The notes beneath the pieces are model-generated. The model was not told the origin of the DNA. It saw only the letters and a list, made by a program, of their open reading frames with translations, and did not search any database. Positions 51,242 through 59,491 of a stretch of 64,000 nucleotides of DNA are shown piece by piece. How positions within the stretch are numbered: the first letter of the stretch is position 1; the number at the start of each line of letters is the position of its first letter. Origin of the DNA: Bryobacter aggregatus MPL3 (GTDB taxonomy: Bacteria; Acidobacteriota; Terriglobia; Bryobacterales; Bryobacteraceae); contig NZ_JNIF01000003.1 in assembly GCF_000702445.1 (NCBI RefSeq), forward strand, positions 620,001-684,000, written 5' to 3'. The position numbers were made by a program, and so were the translations under genes.

Positions 51242-52852
51242 CTAGATGCTGAGCTCAGTTACCTTCTTGTTGCCGCTCAATTCCCAGTCAAAGATGACTT
51301 TGGACACAAAGACCGCAGTGAACACGTTCGCCAGGAGACCGATGATCAGCGTCACGGCGAAGCCCTTCACATTGGTGGTGCCAAAGATGAACAGGAAGGC
51401 GCTGGAGACGATGGCGGTGACGTGGGTGTCAATGATGGTCAGGAAGGCGCGGCTGAAGCCGGCGTCGATAGCTGTACGCACGCTCTTGCCTTCACGAAGT
51501 TCTTCCCGGATGCGCTCAAAGATCAGCACGTTCGAGTCGACGGCCATACCGATGGTGAGGACCACACCGGCGATGCCGGGCAGCGTGAGCGTTGCCCCCA
51601 CATAGGCCAGGACCGCGATGAGAATGATCGCATTGAGAATGAGTGCGACTGTTGCGTTGATGCCGGACTTCTTGTAATAAACGAGCATCACGAAGATGAC
51701 CGCAAAGAGTCCGACGAGGCCACTCATGAGGCCTTCGCGAATCGAATCGGCGCCGAGCGACGGCCCAACGGTGCGTTCTTCGAGGTAGACCACGCTGGCC
51801 GGCAGAGAACCGGCGCGGAGGATGAGCGCAAGGTCGTTGGCGTCCTGCTGGTTGGCTGCGCCCGTGATCTGGCCGTTGTCAGAAATCTTGCTCTGGATGG
51901 TGGGAGCGCTGCGTACCTGGTTGTCGAGAACGATGGCCAGACGCTTGTTGATATTGGCTTCCGTAAAGCGGCCGAAGCGCTGTGCGGCGTCCTGGCTCAA
52001 CACAAAGGTGGTGACCCAGCCGCTGTTCATCTGATCTTGGGCGGCGCGGGAATCGCGCAGATCGCGGCCAGTGATGACCGGAGTGCGCTTGAGCAGGAAC
52101 CAGCTCTCCTGGCTGCCCATGCCACGGACGGCCTTGGTGCCAGCCGGGAGAATGCCGTTGAACTGTCCGAGCATCTGATCGCGCGAGGCAAAGGGCCCGT
52201 CCTGCACTTCATAGAGCTCAAGGAGCGCAGCTGTCTGGAGGATCTGCTTGATGCGGGCAGGATCGTCCACGCCAGGCATCTGGATGAGGATTTCCGGTTC
52301 GGTCTCCGCAGCGCCACGCTGCTGGACGCTTGCTTCAGCAAGGCCCAGGCCGTCAATACGATTCTCGATGGTGTGGATCGCGCTGCCGACGGTTTTCTTG
52401 CGCAGATCGAGAGCAGCCGTGGTCTTGTAGGTCAGCTTGTAGTCCGTGCCGCTGGTGCTGGTCATGTTCCAGTCGGTAAAGCGGTCGCTGATGATCTTGC
52501 GGAAATCGCCAGCCTTGGCGGACGGAATGCCCTTGGCCGTGATTTCAATCTTGTCCGCAGTCTCGATGCTGGTGGGTTCGTTGCGATCAAAGGAACCGTA
52601 CTCGATCGAAGCCGAGCGGAGCTCGTTCTTGATGCGATCGATGACCTGGTCCGCTTCCGCTTTGAAGGCGTCCTGCACCTGGACCTGGAGCACCAACTGG
52701 CTGCCACCTTTCAGGTCGAGGCCGAGCTTGATGTTCTTTTCGAAATTCTCGGCTAACTCTTGTCGATTCTTCGGAATTCCGATGATGCCGTAGATACAAA
52801 TCAAAGTCACGCCAACGATGGTCGCGATCTTGATTCCTAAACTTCTCTCCAT
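51242..52852 (-). CDS. secD: protein translocase subunit SecD
   Basis: 536 residues. TM1 at about 8-26, then LGLDLKGGSQLVLQVQV (the SecD D1 motif). The periplasmic P1 head follows, with EILIQMPGVDDPARIKQILQ and RAGSLPASVVYLEERTVGPS. Five C-terminal helices include GMAVDSNVLIFERIREELRE, carrying the conserved proton-path Asp. Works with SecF and YajC in post-translocational pulling. AGGAAGG precedes ATG 52852. It is third in tgt-yajC-secD-secF. Confidence 0.97.
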   Translation of the reverse strand: MERSLGIKIATIVGVTLICIYGIIGIPKNRQELAENFEKNIKLGLDLKGGSQLVLQVQVQDAFKAEADQVIDRIKNELRSASIEYGSFDRNEPTSIETADKIEITAKGIPSAKAGDFRKIISDRFTDWNMTSTSGTDYKLTYKTTAALDLRKKTVGSAIHTIENRIDGLGLAEASVQQRGAAETEPEILIQMPGVDDPARIKQILQTAALLELYEVQDGPFASRDQMLGQFNGILPAGTKAVRGMGSQESWFLLKRTPVITGRDLRDSRAAQDQMNSGWVTTFVLSQDAAQRFGRFTEANINKRLAIVLDNQVRSAPTIQSKISDNGQITGAANQQDANDLALILRAGSLPASVVYLEERTVGPSLGADSIREGLMSGLVGLFAVIFVMLVYYKKSGINATVALILNAIILIAVLAYVGATLTLPGIAGVVLTIGMAVDSNVLIFERIREELREGKSVRTAIDAGFSRAFLTIIDTHVTAIVSSAFLFIFGTTNVKGFAVTLIIGLLANVFTAVFVSKVIFDWELSGNKKVTELSI

Positions 52853-52907
52853 TACGAAACCTTCCTGCTTAAATTGCCGCCCGCCGTTCTGATGCGGTGC
52901 TCGCGGT

Positions 52908-53240
52908 CTACTTCTGGGCTATTGTGCCTTCAGGCACGATCAAGCTGGCTACGCTCTGCCGGGCAAAGCGCAGCTTAACGTTATCCGGCTTTATGCGGAG
53001 GGTCAAACTCTGATCCTCGTCGTTCATCGCGATGATGGTGCCGATGATGCCACCGTTGGTCACCACTTCATCGCCGTTCTTGAGATTGGCCAACATCTCT
53101 TTGGTCTGCTTGCGCTGGCGTTGCGCGGGGAGCAGCACGAGGAAATACATGATGCCGAACATTGCCACGATGGGCAAGAGTCCGAGCATTGAGTTGGGCT
53201 GGGCTTGTATATAAAAGCCGGGCAGCATCAAAAATGACAT
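52908..53240 (-). CDS. yajC: preprotein translocase subunit YajC
   Basis: 110 residues, single membrane helix (about 20-40, LLPIVAMFGIMYFLVLLPAQ), then the YajC soluble domain (RKQTKEMLANLKNGDEVVTN, GGIIGTI). Small accessory of SecDF. It lies between tgt and secD, the order found in many bacteria. The longer hydrophobic N-terminus before the helix (MLPGFYIQAQPNS) is compatible with an outward N-terminus. Confidence 0.96.
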   Translation of the reverse strand: MSFLMLPGFYIQAQPNSMLGLLPIVAMFGIMYFLVLLPAQRQRKQTKEMLANLKNGDEVVTNGGIIGTIIAMNDEDQSLTLRIKPDNVKLRFARQSVASLIVPEGTIAQK

Positions 53241-53276
53241 TGTCGGGGTCGTCCTAAAAGATTCTACAGTCTTTTG

Positions 53277-54425
53277 CTAGTCTTCCTTCGCTTCGGGAGT
53301 CGCATTTGCGCGCGTCTCCGCAAGAAACTGTGGAAATCTCCCATTCAGAATACTACTCCGCATGGCGCGCATGATGTCAAGGTAGTACCGAAGGTTGTGA
53401 ATTGTGGCCAAAGTCGAAAAAAGTATCTCCTGGGCCAAGAAGAGATGGCGAAGATAGGATTTTGAGAAGTTGCGGCAGCAGTAGCAGCCGCAGTTGGGGT
53501 CGAGCGGCGAGGGGTCGTCGCTGAATCGCGCGTTCTTGATGACGATGCGGCCCTGGCTGGTGAAGAGACAGCCGTTGCGGGCGTTGCGGCTGGGCATGAC
53601 GCAATCCATCATGTCGACGCCACGGGCCACGTATTCCGAAAGCTCTTCGGGAAGACCGACGCCCATGACGTAGCGCGGCTTGTTGGCCGGCAGGAGCGGG
53701 GCGACCAGTTCGGTCATCGCGAGACTTTCGGGACGGGGTTCGCCGACGCTGAGGCCGCCAATCGCGTAACCGTAGGCGTCGAGCTCGAGCAGGGATTCGG
53801 CAGAGGCGCAGCGCAGATCGGCATACATGCCGCCTTGGACGATGGGGAACAAGGCGTGCTTCTCGACACAATCAGCACGCGGGCCGCGATAGTGATCAAA
53901 CGCACGCCGGGCCCAGCGGCTCGTAAGCTCCATGCTTTGCCTGGCACGCTCGTACGTCGCCGGGTATTCAGTGCATTCGTCGAGCACCATCATAATGTCG
54001 CTACCGAGGGCGAGTTGGACGTCAACGGTGCTTTCGGGGGTGAAGGTGTGGCGGTCGCCGTTGAGGTGGCTGCGGAATTCGACGCCGCTTTCGCGCACCT
54101 TGCGCAACTCGCTGAGCGAGAAGACCTGGAAGCCGCCGCTATCGGTGAGGATCGGGCGATTCCAGTTCATGAAGCGATGGAGGCCGCCGAGAGCCTGCAC
54201 GGTCTTGTGGCCGGGGCGCAGATAGAGGTGGTAGGTGTTCGAAAGAATGATCGGCGCATCGACTTCGGTTTCGAGATCGCGCGGCATGACGCCTTTGACG
54301 GTGGCCTGCGTGCCGACGGGCATGAAGATGGGCGTCGGGATGTCGCCGTGCGGCGTGTGGAGCGTGCCAGCTCGCGCGCCTGTTTCCGGGCACACGGCTT
54401 CCAAATCGAACTGAAAGGGGGTCAA
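53277..54425 (-). CDS. tgt: queuine tRNA-ribosyltransferase
   Basis: 382 residues, a TIM-barrel enzyme that swaps guanine 34 for preQ1 in tRNAs with GUN anticodons. LHTPHGDIPTPIFMPVGTQA opens the domain. Active-site pieces are LTDSGGFQVFSL (catalytic Asp), IVQGGMYADLR, GGLSVGEP and MGVGLPEEL. The zinc site is NCGCYCCRNF with a later His. TTG 54425 is the only start that keeps the family N-terminus (AAAGGA directly abuts it). First gene of the sec operon. Confidence 0.96.
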   Translation of the reverse strand: MTPFQFDLEAVCPETGARAGTLHTPHGDIPTPIFMPVGTQATVKGVMPRDLETEVDAPIILSNTYHLYLRPGHKTVQALGGLHRFMNWNRPILTDSGGFQVFSLSELRKVRESGVEFRSHLNGDRHTFTPESTVDVQLALGSDIMMVLDECTEYPATYERARQSMELTSRWARRAFDHYRGPRADCVEKHALFPIVQGGMYADLRCASAESLLELDAYGYAIGGLSVGEPRPESLAMTELVAPLLPANKPRYVMGVGLPEELSEYVARGVDMMDCVMPSRNARNGCLFTSQGRIVIKNARFSDDPSPLDPNCGCYCCRNFSKSYLRHLFLAQEILFSTLATIHNLRYYLDIMRAMRSSILNGRFPQFLAETRANATPEAKED

Positions 54426-54455
54426 TCCTTTATTTTAGCTGGCTAGTGTTATGAT

Positions 54456-55796
54456 TTGCCCATTCCACCCATTGGACGAGTTCCGTTTTTGGTTGCCGGG
54501 CTGCTGCTGTTTGGCCTGAAGCAGTTTCTGGATCGCTCGATCACAGCACGCTTCGGTCACATCTGGACGCCGGAGCTGTATTGGTCGCCGATTGGAGTGC
54601 CTGTTTATTCGGTGCACGGGATGGATCGCGACTTTGTGCTGGCGCTGGCTTATGTCGCGGTTCCATTTGCGCTCCTTGGGGTTTGGCTGACGACGTGCCG
54701 CTTAAAGAAGCTGGAGCTACCGTGGTGGAGCTCCCTGTTGTTCTTTGTGCCGGTATTGAACTTATTTTTCTTCGCGTTTCTTGTGATTACCAATCAGCCC
54801 TCAGCGCCTGCAGATCATTCGCTTGCCTGGGATTGGTGGCCGCGTGCAGAGGGTGGGTCCTTTGCGCTCGCCTCGACGCTATCTGCGTTGCTGGCTACGC
54901 TTACGGTTGGCATTGCTGTGAAAATGGCGTCCGCTTATGGATGGGGGCTTTTCTTTGGAGTGCCGTTTGCGATCGCGCTCCTGACCACGCTTCTGCACTC
55001 GATGCGGGAGGAGCGATCCTTTGGCAGTTGCGTTGCCGCAAGCCTGATCGCGCTGGTGATTTGCGCCGCGCTGATGCTGAGCGTTGCGATTGAGGGAGTG
55101 GTTTGCCTGGTCATGTGTCTGCCGCTTGCGATTCCGTTGCTTCTGCTGGGGGTTGCCGTTGGCCGGACCATCACGAAGCCTTCGCCGCACCTGCGCCATG
55201 GAGTGCCGGTCATCTTTCTCGCTGCTGCGATTTTTCCGGCAATTGCGGCGAACCCAGGCGGGATCGCAAAAGAAGAAAACGTATTTGCGGTGATTACCGC
55301 GGTGGAGGTGGACGCGCCGCCCGAAAAGGTTTGGGAGAACGTGATTCGCTTTCCGGAATTGCCACCGCCTCAAGAGTGGATCTTTGGGGTGGGCATCTCC
55401 TATCCGATGCGGGCGAGGATCGAAGGTGAGGGCGTGGGCGCCGTGCGCTTTTGCGAGTTTTCGACCGGTCCTTTTGTTGAACCCATTACGAAGTGGGATG
55501 CGCCGCGATTGCTCGCCTTTACTGTGAGTTCCAGTCCTTCACCGATGCGCGAATTGAGTCCTTATGAAATTCATCCGCCGCATCTCGATGGCTTTCTGCG
55601 CTCGCATCGTGGACAGTTCCGACTGGAGCCTCTCGATGGCGGCAAGCGCACGCGGCTGGAGGGGACCACCTGGTATTCGCTTCGGCTTTACCCCGCCGGG
55701 TATTGGCGCTTGTGGAGCGATTGGATTCTGCATACCATCCACCAGCGGGTGCTCGATCATATTCGGCGCGTTTCCGCAAACGCTGGTGCACCGTAA
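54456..55796 (+). CDS. multi-pass membrane protein with C-terminal SRPBCC (START-like) domain
   Basis: 446 residues. The N-terminal about 270 residues hold seven or so membrane helices (LVAGLLLFGLKQFLDRSI, SSLLFFVPVLNLFFFAFLVI, and so on). The C-terminal about 165 residues look like a polyketide-cyclase/SRPBCC fold (ITAVEVDAPPEKVWENVIRF ... LLAFTVSSSPSPMRELSPYE), which usually binds a hydrophobic ligand. No function known. TTG 54456 is the longest start; a TTG at 54489 is also possible. It is divergent from tgt with 30 bases between starts. Its membrane half is paralogous to the next gene. Confidence 0.72.
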   Translation: MPIPPIGRVPFLVAGLLLFGLKQFLDRSITARFGHIWTPELYWSPIGVPVYSVHGMDRDFVLALAYVAVPFALLGVWLTTCRLKKLELPWWSSLLFFVPVLNLFFFAFLVITNQPSAPADHSLAWDWWPRAEGGSFALASTLSALLATLTVGIAVKMASAYGWGLFFGVPFAIALLTTLLHSMREERSFGSCVAASLIALVICAALMLSVAIEGVVCLVMCLPLAIPLLLLGVAVGRTITKPSPHLRHGVPVIFLAAAIFPAIAANPGGIAKEENVFAVITAVEVDAPPEKVWENVIRFPELPPPQEWIFGVGISYPMRARIEGEGVGAVRFCEFSTGPFVEPITKWDAPRLLAFTVSSSPSPMRELSPYEIHPPHLDGFLRSHRGQFRLEPLDGGKRTRLEGTTWYSLRLYPAGYWRLWSDWILHTIHQRVLDHIRRVSANAGAP

Positions 55797-55798
55797 AG

Positions 55799-56530
55799 AT
55801 GGATCGCCTTCCTTTCTTTGGCTGCTGTGTATTGCTGTTTGTGCTGAAAGAGGTGGCGGAGCGCGTACTCATTGCGCCGCTCGATCCCGGCAATTTCGAT
55901 TCGCATGTGCAGGCGCCGCTGGCACTGATCCTGGATGCCATAGCTGCGCCGAATCACGGCGCAGCGCTCACCCCCTGGTTGATCTCACTTCCCTTTTTCC
56001 TTGCTGGATGCTGGCTTATCGTCCGCAGATTGAACACCTTGCGATGGTCCAGGGCGTGGCTTGCGCTCTATTTCCTTCCTGTGATCAGCAGTACCCTGCT
56101 CTGCGTTCTGGCACTCGCGCAGGCGCCTGCCCTGAACACCGAGCGGGCATCGTCCTATTGGCCATATGAGGATTCGACCTCGCTGGCCTTTTCTTCCGCA
56201 CTCGCTGCTCTTGCGGGCCTGCTTGGCGCGGTGCTCCTATTTCTGCTCAATCCTCCTCATGGTTGGGTATTCGTGATTGGAATCCCCTTAGTGATTGGAC
56301 TGCTGACGACGGTGCTCCATTCGATCCGAAGCAAGCGTAGTTTTCTCGATTGTGTGCGAGCCAGTATGGTCTCGCTGGTGATTTTGGGCATACTGACCTG
56401 CGCCCTTCGCCCAATGGGGACAGCTGTGCTGGTTGGAGCAGTGCTGGCCCTTCCGATCGTCCTGATTGGGGTATCGATCGGACAATTGATTGTGGGTAAC
56501 TCCTTTGATGCCGCACAGCGTTCATCGTGA
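55799..56530 (+). CDS. multi-pass membrane protein, paralogue of the preceding gene without SRPBCC domain
   Basis: 243 residues with about six membrane helices. It aligns with the membrane half of the upstream gene, for example IGIPLVIGLLTTVLHSIRSK here against FGVPFAIALLTTLLHSMREE there, and LPIVLIGVSIGQLI against IPLLLLGVAVGRTI. It stops where the SRPBCC domain would begin. ATG 55799 starts 2 bases after the previous stop; a longer frame from 55703 would overlap that gene and is not needed. Function unknown. Confidence 0.72.
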   Translation: MDRLPFFGCCVLLFVLKEVAERVLIAPLDPGNFDSHVQAPLALILDAIAAPNHGAALTPWLISLPFFLAGCWLIVRRLNTLRWSRAWLALYFLPVISSTLLCVLALAQAPALNTERASSYWPYEDSTSLAFSSALAALAGLLGAVLLFLLNPPHGWVFVIGIPLVIGLLTTVLHSIRSKRSFLDCVRASMVSLVILGILTCALRPMGTAVLVGAVLALPIVLIGVSIGQLIVGNSFDAAQRSS

Positions 56531-56572
56531 TCTCCTGGCTGCACAGGTACACTGGAGGATTCAAGTACCCGC

Positions 56573-57973
56573 ATGGCCCTTCGTCTCTACAACACCCTTT
56601 CCCTGCTGACCGAGGAGTTTCAACCCGCCGACGGCAAGACTGTCCGCATGTACTCCTGTGGGCCCACCGTCTACAACTTTGCCCATATCGGCAATCTGCG
56701 CACCTTCACCTTCAACGACACGTTGCGGCGCTGGCTGCAGTATCGCGGCTTTGCCTTGCACCATGTGATGAACATCACCGATGTCGAAGACAAGATCATC
56801 CGCAAGTCGATGGAGCTGGGCGTGCCGATGGGCGAGTACACCCAGAAGTACGAGAAGTTCTTTCTCGAAGATATGGCGACATTGCGGTTGCAACAGCCCG
56901 AGCAGATTGTGCGCGCGACCGAACACATTCCGGAGATGGTGGAGCTGATCGAAACGCTGACCAGCAAGGGATTCACCTACGAATCCGACGGCAGCGTGTA
57001 TTACCGCATCAGCCAGTTTCCCGAGTACGGCAAGCTTTCGCATAGCGATTTTTCGGGGATCCAGGCTGGGGCCCGCGTCGATAACGACGAGTACGAGAAG
57101 GAGAGCGCCCGCGACTTTGTGCTTTGGAAATCGCGCAAGGGCGAGGAGCCGGCCTGGGAGGCTCCGTTTGGCTGCGGCCGTCCGGGCTGGCACATTGAGT
57201 GCTCGGCGATGGCGATGAAGTATCTGGGCGCGACGCTCGACATTCATACCGGTGGCGTCGATCTCGCCTTTCCGCATCATGAGAATGAGATTGCACAGTC
57301 CGAAGGGGCGACCGGCAAGCCCTTTGCACGCTTCTGGATCCATTGCGAGCACCTGAATGTTGACATGCAGAAGATGTCGAAGAGCGTTGGCAACATCTAT
57401 ACGCTGCGCGAGCTGATGGAGATGGGCCATACGCCCGAGGCACTGCGCTTTTTGCTGATGAGCGTGCCTTATCGCAAGAAGCTGAACTTCACCCTCGAAT
57501 CGTTGAAGGGCGCGCAGACCTCGATTGAACGCTTGCGCAATTACGAGTTGCGGCTGAAGACCGATCATCTTGCCCCGGGCACAAATGAGCAGATTACGGA
57601 GCTGGCCGCCAAGGCGCTAGCGAAATTTGAGGAGTCCATGGATGACGATCTCAATACCGCCGAAGCGCTGGCCGCCGTCTATGAGTTTGTGCGCGAGACA
57701 AATAGTCTGATGGACCAGGGCGCGTTTCTTGAAGGCAATCGCGCCGCGGCGCTCGATTTACTCGCGCGCTTCGATTCGTTGTTTGATGTGTTGCAGGCAA
57801 CCCGCACAGAGGACGGCCTCGATGATGCAGCTATTGAAGCGCTGATTGCCGAGCGCACGGCAGCCAAAAAGGCGAAGAACTTTGGCCGCTCCGATGAGAT
57901 TCGCAGCCAGCTTCTCGAGGCGGGCGTGACGATTGAAGACACCAAGGATGGGGTTCGTTGGAAGCGGAAATAA
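56573..57973 (+). CDS. cysS: cysteinyl-tRNA synthetase
   Basis: 466 residues, monomeric class I synthetase. Zinc Cys in MYSCGPTVYNFAHIGNLRTF, which also holds the HIGH-type motif (HIGN), with further zinc ligands in RPGWHIECSAM and HHENEIAQ. KMSKS loop in MQKMSKSVGN. The C-terminal DALR-type helical domain contains AKNFGRSDEIRSQLLEAGVT. No T-box or other leader is visible in the 42 bases upstream. Its stop lies 3 bases from the stop of the convergent small membrane gene. Confidence 0.97.
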   Translation: MALRLYNTLSLLTEEFQPADGKTVRMYSCGPTVYNFAHIGNLRTFTFNDTLRRWLQYRGFALHHVMNITDVEDKIIRKSMELGVPMGEYTQKYEKFFLEDMATLRLQQPEQIVRATEHIPEMVELIETLTSKGFTYESDGSVYYRISQFPEYGKLSHSDFSGIQAGARVDNDEYEKESARDFVLWKSRKGEEPAWEAPFGCGRPGWHIECSAMAMKYLGATLDIHTGGVDLAFPHHENEIAQSEGATGKPFARFWIHCEHLNVDMQKMSKSVGNIYTLRELMEMGHTPEALRFLLMSVPYRKKLNFTLESLKGAQTSIERLRNYELRLKTDHLAPGTNEQITELAAKALAKFEESMDDDLNTAEALAAVYEFVRETNSLMDQGAFLEGNRAAALDLLARFDSLFDVLQATRTEDGLDDAAIEALIAERTAAKKAKNFGRSDEIRSQLLEAGVTIEDTKDGVRWKRK

Positions 57974-57976
57974 CGC

Positions 57977-58261
57977 TTAACGAATCGCGAGCCTGAGACT
58001 AATGCCGATGAGCACTGCCCCGAACACACCGTACCCCATCACAGCACCCCAGCCCCAGTCGCTCGAGCCGCTACGATTGGCACGGAGTCCGAGGTATGCC
58101 AGCAGGACCAGCCCCAAGCCGGCGACGAGGAGCATCGAGACATCGGTGATGCCGCGCCGGCGAAAGGCGCCATTTACCCGAAGCACCGCAACCAGTAGCG
58201 ATGCGCCAGAGACCAGAACCTGTGCCCAAAGGGGCGCTCTCCAGTTGAGCAATCCACGCAC
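57977..58261 (-). CDS. small three-helix membrane protein, unknown function
   Basis: 94 residues from GTG 58261, with three predicted helices (about 10-30, 42-60, 72-90; VSMLLVAGLGLVLLAYLGL is the clearest). The frame extends to 58330, but that would overlap the divergent gene; AAAAGG lies 8 bases before the GTG, which decides the start. No recognised family. It sits between cysS and the trans-sulfuration gene on the opposite strand. Confidence 0.6.
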   Translation of the reverse strand: MRGLLNWRAPLWAQVLVSGASLLVAVLRVNGAFRRRGITDVSMLLVAGLGLVLLAYLGLRANRSGSSDWGWGAVMGYGVFGAVLIGISLRLAIR

Positions 58262-58289
58262 GATGAAAACCTTTTGTGAGTAAGCAGCA

Positions 58290-59471
58290 ATGAACCTCAA
58301 TTCTAAAGCCGTCCATACCGGTGACCGCAAACGCGTTCCCGGACAAGCTACGCCCGTTGCGACGCCGATTTATGCGTCTGCCAGCTTCTTCTACGATTCG
58401 ATGGAGTCCATCGATAAGGTGTTTGCCCACGAGATGCATGGCTATGCGTACTCGCGCTATGACAACCCCACCAATGCCGCGCTCGAAGAGTTGGTGACCG
58501 CACTCGAGGGAGCGCATGGGACGCTGGCGACCGCCTCGGGCATGAGTGCGCTGCAGATTGCGTTGACCGCTGCGCTGGTGGATCGCAAGAAGCATGTGCT
58601 TGCGGCAAACGCGATCTATGGCGCAACCGTGAAGCTGCTGCAGCAGGTGTTTGAGCCATTTGGCACGACCAATACGCTGGTGGATATCTGCGACCTTGAT
58701 GCCGTTGCCGCGGCGATTGCCGCCGAGAAGCCGGGCGTGATTCTGATGGAGTCGATCTCGAATCCGCTGCTGCGCATTGGGCAGATTGACAAGATTGCCG
58801 AGATGGCGCGAGCCGTGGGCGCTTGTTTGATTGTCGACAACACCTTTGCCAGCCCGGCGCTGCTGCGGCCGCTCGAGTTGGGCGCGCATATTTCGGTGCA
58901 TAGCGCGACGAAGTATCTGTCCGGCCATGGCGATGTGGTGGGCGGCTTTGTTTGCAGCGATGCAGCGCATCATGAAGCCGTGCGCGGGCTCTCGCGCATT
59001 TATGGCCCGATTTTGGGGCCGTTTGAGTGTTTTCTGAGCATGCGCGGCATCAAAACTTATCCCTTACGCATCGAGCGCCAGAATCAGAATGCAATTGGCG
59101 TCGCCCAGCACCTGAGCCGGCACCCGAAGGTGGCGAAGGTCTACTTCCCTGGCCTGCCCGATCATCCGGACCGGGCGACCACGGCGCGGCTCTTCCCAGC
59201 CGGGAAGTTTGGCGCGATGCTTTCGTTTGAGATCGCAGGCGCGGAGAAGCAGGATATCTTCCAGTTCTTTGACCGCTTGAAAATGGTGGTTCCGGCGACG
59301 AGCCTGGGCGACGTGCATACGATGGCGCTGTATCCTGATATCGCCTCGCACCGGGACATTCCGCCGAAGCAGCGGGCGCGGCTGGGCATCCATCCGAATC
59401 TGGTGCGCGTGTCAGTGGGGATTGAAGATCTTGCCGACATCCTCGCCGATTTTGATCAGGCACTCGCCTAG
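58290..59471 (+). CDS. Cys/Met-metabolism PLP enzyme (cystathionine gamma-synthase/lyase family)
   Basis: 393 residues, fold-type I PLP enzyme. YAYSRYDNPTNAALEE and SGMSALQIAL hold the phosphate-binding site of the neighbouring subunit. LMESISNPLLRIGQI, IVDNTFASPALLRPLELGAH and the Schiff-base Lys in HSATKYLSGHGDVVGG follow. Family-wide features cannot separate gamma-synthase, gamma-lyase, methionine gamma-lyase or O-acetylhomoserine sulfhydrylase. Nearness to cysS hints at sulfur amino-acid metabolism, but the intervening gene is on the other strand. Confidence 0.92.
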   Translation: MNLNSKAVHTGDRKRVPGQATPVATPIYASASFFYDSMESIDKVFAHEMHGYAYSRYDNPTNAALEELVTALEGAHGTLATASGMSALQIALTAALVDRKKHVLAANAIYGATVKLLQQVFEPFGTTNTLVDICDLDAVAAAIAAEKPGVILMESISNPLLRIGQIDKIAEMARAVGACLIVDNTFASPALLRPLELGAHISVHSATKYLSGHGDVVGGFVCSDAAHHEAVRGLSRIYGPILGPFECFLSMRGIKTYPLRIERQNQNAIGVAQHLSRHPKVAKVYFPGLPDHPDRATTARLFPAGKFGAMLSFEIAGAEKQDIFQFFDRLKMVVPATSLGDVHTMALYPDIASHRDIPPKQRARLGIHPNLVRVSVGIEDLADILADFDQALA

Positions 59472-59491
59472 ATTCGTTACCATAAGCCAGA

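Noticed and set aside
51089-52756. 555-codon open frame on the plus strand across secD
   Set aside because: Antisense shadow of secD; the translation is acidic, low-complexity and matches no family.
56531-56572. T-box or riboswitch before cysS
   Set aside because: Only 42 bases, with no specifier or antiterminator-like structure; the leuS start overlaps another gene, so no leader there either.
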